Assembly: GCF_018304765.1 (NCBI RefSeq) | Contig: NZ_CP072642.1 | Location: 107,501-171,500, forward strand | DNA length: 64,000 bases | Direction: 5' to 3' | From: Chloracidobacterium sp. N | GTDB taxonomy: Bacteria > Acidobacteriota > Blastocatellia > Chloracidobacteriales > Chloracidobacteriaceae | Shown: positions 61,459-64,000 of the stretch, piece after piece | How the letters are laid out: each line of letters opens with the position of its first letter | How positions within the stretch are numbered: the stretch's first letter is position 1 | Notes under the pieces: model-generated | Seen by the model: the letters and a program-made list of their open reading frames with translations, nothing else | What the model was told of the DNA's origin: nothing | The model's database searches: none | Position numbers and translations under genes: made by a program

Positions 61459-61704
61459 ATGTCTGATGTTGACATCACCTTTCGCAATGAAAACAACGGG
61501 AAGGAAGTGGAAGTTACAGTTTCTGACGACATGACGGCGGACGCCATTGTGCGAAACCTCATCGAGGCCGGTGTCATCCCGAATGTGCCGGGGACGACGC
61601 TCGTGTTTCGCAATATGCAACTGCGTCCCAACCAGACCTTGGCTCAGGCGGGAGTGGTCTCCGGGGATACGATCGGGATTTTTCTCAACACCCGTGGTGG
61701 ATAG
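61459..61704 (+). CDS. ubiquitin-like protein ending in Arg-Gly-Gly
   Basis: An 81-residue beta-grasp protein. The pattern DITFRNENNGKEVEVTV, MTADAIVRNLIEAGVIP, TTLVFRNMQLRPNQTL, DTIGIFLNTRGG follows the ubiquitin strand-helix-strand order; it aligns better with YukD/ubiquitin than with ThiS or MoaD. It ends exactly in RGG, as mature ubiquitin does, so no processing is needed. ATG at 61459 has GAGG nine bases upstream. Partner of the E1-like enzyme at 59661. A sulfur-carrier role cannot be excluded. Confidence 0.8.
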   Translation: MSDVDITFRNENNGKEVEVTVSDDMTADAIVRNLIEAGVIPNVPGTTLVFRNMQLRPNQTLAQAGVVSGDTIGIFLNTRGG

Positions 61705-61746
61705 TGAACAGTGGACTGGACCGGCCAGTCCGCGGGTGGGTGGCAC

Positions 61747-62364
61747 TTAGGGAATCCCCACGGTATCCGTCTGGGGCAGAACGCGGAGTTCCGGCCGGGC
61801 ATAGTGGGCCTGGAGGCTGGCGCGGATGGCATCAATATACTCATCCCGATAGGTCCAAAACCCTTCAAACCGACGCTTCCCGCCGGCCTGCCCGTTTTTG
61901 ACGGGTGCGGCTTTGACAGGTGCGGCCGGGGGCGGCTCCGGCGCATGGCACTCGCGGGCAAACAGGGCGATCCGAAAGCGGGGATCATCACTGAGAACAA
62001 TCCAGTAGTCCCGACACTCGGCGTCAGCCGGGCGGAAAAACTGAAGATTGTCGGCGACGAAGGGGGGCGCGATGTCGGGTTCACCAATGATCCAGACCTG
62101 TTGTGAGGTACTGGCAATCGCCGCATAGCGTTCCTGCTGGTGCAGAAACAGCGACAGTCTCTGAAAGGAAGCGACGAACAGCCCGGAGAGCCGTTTCTCG
62201 ACGAAGCGGTCTTCGATGTAGTGTGAAATGCTCAACATCAGGGAAAAGTTGAGCGTGCGGAACGTATCGGTCTCCGTGACGGGTAGCCCGCCACCGTTGC
62301 GCTCGGCGCGTGCGTCGAGGTGATGCACAATGTCTTCAAACGTTTTGACGATGGGTGCCGACAT
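61747..62364 (-). CDS. DICT-like sensory domain protein
   Basis: A 205-residue protein. TFEDIVHHLDARAERN, TLNFSLMLSISHYIEDRFVE, SFQRLSLFLHQQERYAAIAS and VWIIGEPDIAPPF resemble the DICT domain, found in bacterial and cyanobacterial signalling proteins, often with GGDEF or kinase partners; here it stands alone. An Ala/Pro/Lys linker leads to a helical C-terminus. ATG at 62364 is preferred; frames further upstream lack likeness. A palindromic motif lies about 100 bases upstream. The ligand is unknown. Confidence 0.55.
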   Translation of the reverse strand: MSAPIVKTFEDIVHHLDARAERNGGGLPVTETDTFRTLNFSLMLSISHYIEDRFVEKRLSGLFVASFQRLSLFLHQQERYAAIASTSQQVWIIGEPDIAPPFVADNLQFFRPADAECRDYWIVLSDDPRFRIALFARECHAPEPPPAAPVKAAPVKNGQAGGKRRFEGFWTYRDEYIDAIRASLQAHYARPELRVLPQTDTVGIP

Positions 62365-62604
62365 GGCGAAACTCCCGTGGCAACCGCGCCCCATCGGCGA
62401 CCGGCGGGAATGGGCTGCCGGGGACATGGCTCGTTGGTCGTGATGGTGTCTCCAACGGCTAAGTGTATTTTCATACACTTTGGGAGGGGACACAACCCAT
62501 GTTCCGCGAAAAAGTGTATTTTTTTTTAACTTTGTCCCGGGGCGCGCCGTTCCGGGGCAGGACGTGGGGAGGGAGGGCAACGGCAGGTGCCACAAACAAA
62601 GGGC
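62365..62604. other. gene-free stretch between the DICT-like gene and the tRNA promoter
   Basis: No gene is supported in these 240 bases. Its main content is the inverted repeat at 62461-62480 and a matching half-site with a T-run at 62512-62528. Confidence 0.5.
62461..62480. promoter_or_regulatory. palindromic operator-like inverted repeat upstream of the DICT-like gene
   Basis: AAGTGTAT and ATACACTT are separated by TTTC. A second AAGTGTAT half-site lies at 62512-62519, 51 bases further on (about five helical turns). The arrangement fits a dimeric repressor or activator site. Confidence 0.45.
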
Positions 62605-62634
62605 TTGACAAAGCCGTTTCAGGCTGTCTATCCT
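62605..62634 (+). promoter_or_regulatory. promoter for tRNA-Gly
   Basis: TTGACA (62605-62610) and TATCCT (62629-62634) are separated by 18 bases; the -10 is 33 bases before the tRNA. Confidence 0.75.
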
Positions 62635-62667
62635 GCTGAGCGCTCGACAGTCCCGGTGAGCATGTCT

Positions 62668-62742
<75 letters not shown>

Positions 62743-62753
62743 GACAATCCAGC

Positions 62754-62791
62754 AAAAAGACGACGGCAGCCTTCTGGCGCGTCGTCTTTTT
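62754..62791 (+). terminator. intrinsic terminator after tRNA-Gly
   Basis: AAAAAGACGACG (62754-62765) and CGTCGTCTTTTT (62780-62791) pair perfectly over 12 bases and end in T residues. The A-rich 5' arm could also serve as a terminator on the minus strand. Confidence 0.9.
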
Positions 62792-62825
62792 GTTTATGAT
62801 GTTTGTTTATGATGCTTGACGCGGC

Positions 62826-62855
62826 TTGACACAGGCTACGTGAAAGTTGTAGAGT
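62826..62855 (+). promoter_or_regulatory. promoter for rpsA
   Basis: TTGACA (62826-62831) with TAGAGT (62850-62855) and an 18-base spacer lies 46 bases before the rpsA start. Confidence 0.6.
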
Positions 62856-62901
62856 CGCAAGCTTCCACCAGCACAATTTCAAAAAAGAGATTTCCGAACT
62901 C

Positions 62902-64000
62902 ATGGCAGACAATGTACAGCCGTCCGGTCCTGAAGGCTTGACGATTAAGCCGTTACGCACACCGGGCATCACTTCACCACCAGCGCCAGAAGAAGCCACC
63001 CCGGATGCCGAGTCTGCGGCGACGCCGGGGATGGAAGCGTCCGAGGACACCGACTTTGCCTCCATGCTCGACGACTACGAGCAAACGTCCACTTCGGTTT
63101 CGCCCGGGGACATCGTGGTTGGGCAGGTCGTCTCGATTACGGAGCGTGGCGTCGTCGTTGATATTGGCTTCAAGTCGGAAGGGCTGGTGCCAAAAGAGGA
63201 GTTTACCGGGCCGGATGGTGAGCTGACCGTGGCGCGGGGCGCTTCGGTCGAGGTCATGGTCAAGCAGATTGAAGGCGGGGATGGTTATGTCGAGCTTTCG
63301 TATGCCGATGCCCGGCGCCATCACCTCTGGGAAGTCATCGAAAAAGCCTTTACGGAAAACCAGACCGTCACCGGAAAAATCACGGAGCGCACCAAGGGTG
63401 GGCTCCAAGTGGACCTGGGTGGGGTGATGGCATTTTTGCCGGGAAGCCAGGCGGACACCCGTCCGCTCCGCAACCTGGATGCCCTCATCGGGCGTGAGAT
63501 GACCTTCCGCATCCTCAAGCTCAACAAGAAGCGCAACAACATTGTCCTGTCGCGCAAGGTCCTGCTCGAAGAAGAGACCACCGCCCGGAAGGCGGAAACC
63601 CTGCGCATGCTCGATGAAAACGTCATTGTCTCCGGGCAGGTCAAAAACCTCACGGATTATGGCGCTTTCATTGACCTTGGGGGGATTGACGGGCTGCTGC
63701 ACGTGACGGACATGTCGTGGGGACGGCTGCCGAAGCCGTCCGATATGTTCAACATCGGCGACACCGTTCAGGTCAAGGTGCTCAAGTTCGACCGCGAGCG
63801 GGAGCGGGTCAGTCTGGGCTACAAACAACTGCTTCCCGATCCGTGGGATACGGTGACGGAGCGGTTTCGCAAGAATGACATCGTCAAAGGGCGGGTGGTC
63901 TCGGTCACGGACTATGGCGCGTTCGTCGAACTCGAAGACGGCATCGAAGGGCTGGTTCACGTTTCCGAAATGACGTGGTCCAAGCGGATCAAGCATCCCT
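62902..64000 (+). CDS. rpsA: 30S ribosomal protein S1 (5' part, runs off the window)
   Basis: Ribosomal protein S1 binds mRNA at translation start. The frame opens with ATG at 62902 and stays open to the window end. After an acidic N-terminal leader of about 65 residues come S1 repeats: VSPGDIVVGQVVSITERGVV, then GKITERTKGGLQVDLGGV, SGQVKNLTDYGAFIDLGGI and KGRVVSVTDYGAFVELEDG. At least four repeats are visible. The Pro/Glu/Ala-rich leader is longer than in E. coli. Confidence 0.95.
   Translation, partial: MADNVQPSGPEGLTIKPLRTPGITSPPAPEEATPDAESAATPGMEASEDTDFASMLDDYEQTSTSVSPGDIVVGQVVSITERGVVVDIGFKSEGLVPKEEFTGPDGELTVARGASVEVMVKQIEGGDGYVELSYADARRHHLWEVIEKAFTENQTVTGKITERTKGGLQVDLGGVMAFLPGSQADTRPLRNLDALIGREMTFRILKLNKKRNNIVLSRKVLLEEETTARKAETLRMLDENVIVSGQVKNLTDYGAFIDLGGIDGLLHVTDMSWGRLPKPSDMFNIGDTVQVKVLKFDRERERVSLGYKQLLPDPWDTVTERFRKNDIVKGRVVSVTDYGAFVELEDGIEGLVHVSEMTWSKRIKHP

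Noticed and set aside
61459-61704. Reading the Ubl gene simply as thiS or moaD
   Set aside because: The RGG end and YukD/ubiquitin-like spacing fit poorly, and no thi or moa genes are near; a carrier role is still not excluded.

Overview
The window looks like chromosomal DNA of an Acidobacteriota member. It is GC-rich, gene-dense and Gram-negative in character (LpxI, PpiC-type lipoprotein, TonB/ExbBD, SecDF). The best lineage clue is a secreted von Willebrand A protein at 37783-38742 of the type catalogued as 'VWFA-related Acidobacterial domain'. A carotene-isomerase-like enzyme beside an oxygen-dependent coproporphyrinogen oxidase would suit a pigmented aerobe such as Chloracidobacterium, but that assignment is inference.

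Layout. 1-1263: 3' part of an rRNA operon (23S, 5S, terminator). 1306-10774: core metabolism and housekeeping (ACMSD-like amidohydrolase, hemF, a small membrane protein coupled to a CrtISO-like desaturase, purQ, nadC, dnaN, RlmI-like methyltransferase, BI-1 membrane protein). 11048-20261: five tightly coupled genes forming an unusual type III CRISPR-Cas module. 20422-43194: acyl-CoA ligase, AIM24, cytidine deaminase, PlsC, subtilase, QueE, membrane glycosyltransferase, SDR, enolase-superfamily epimerase, M14 peptidase, citrate synthase, heptose kinase, amine oxidase, RelA/SpoT, VWFA, a DUF4394 repeat protein, macro domain, LpxI and a PpiC-type lipoprotein. 43356-47189: rpsO, pnp, HU and a HIT protein. 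47230-52158: a large GAF/PAS/coiled-coil protein and two exported proteins. 52412-55469: secD-secF. 56015-59540: tonB-exbB-exbD-exbD-TPR lipoprotein, closed by a strong terminator. 59661-61704: an E1-like enzyme, a membrane zinc-ribbon protein and a ubiquitin-like protein ending in Arg-Gly-Gly. 61747-64000: a DICT-like protein, tRNA-Gly and the start of rpsA.

Two clusters stand out. The first is the type III module. It has a short Cas10 that keeps GGDD but lacks the HD nuclease, a Cas7-Csx10 fusion, a Cas7-Cas7 fusion with an extra C-terminal domain, a TIGR03986-like RAMP protein, and a CARF-HEPN-type ribonuclease with an RX4H motif. No cas1, cas2, cas6, separate small subunit or CRISPR array lies in the window. 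I read it as a compacted III-D-like signalling system that depends on crRNAs made elsewhere. The second is the E1-like / membrane zinc ribbon / ubiquitin-like trio, which looks like a minimal protein-conjugation or sulfur-carrier system at the membrane. No E2 or JAB-type peptidase is visible beside it.

Start codons were chosen by ribosome-binding sites, overlaps and family N-termini. Several preferred starts are GTG. Family calls rest on motifs read by eye, with no database search.
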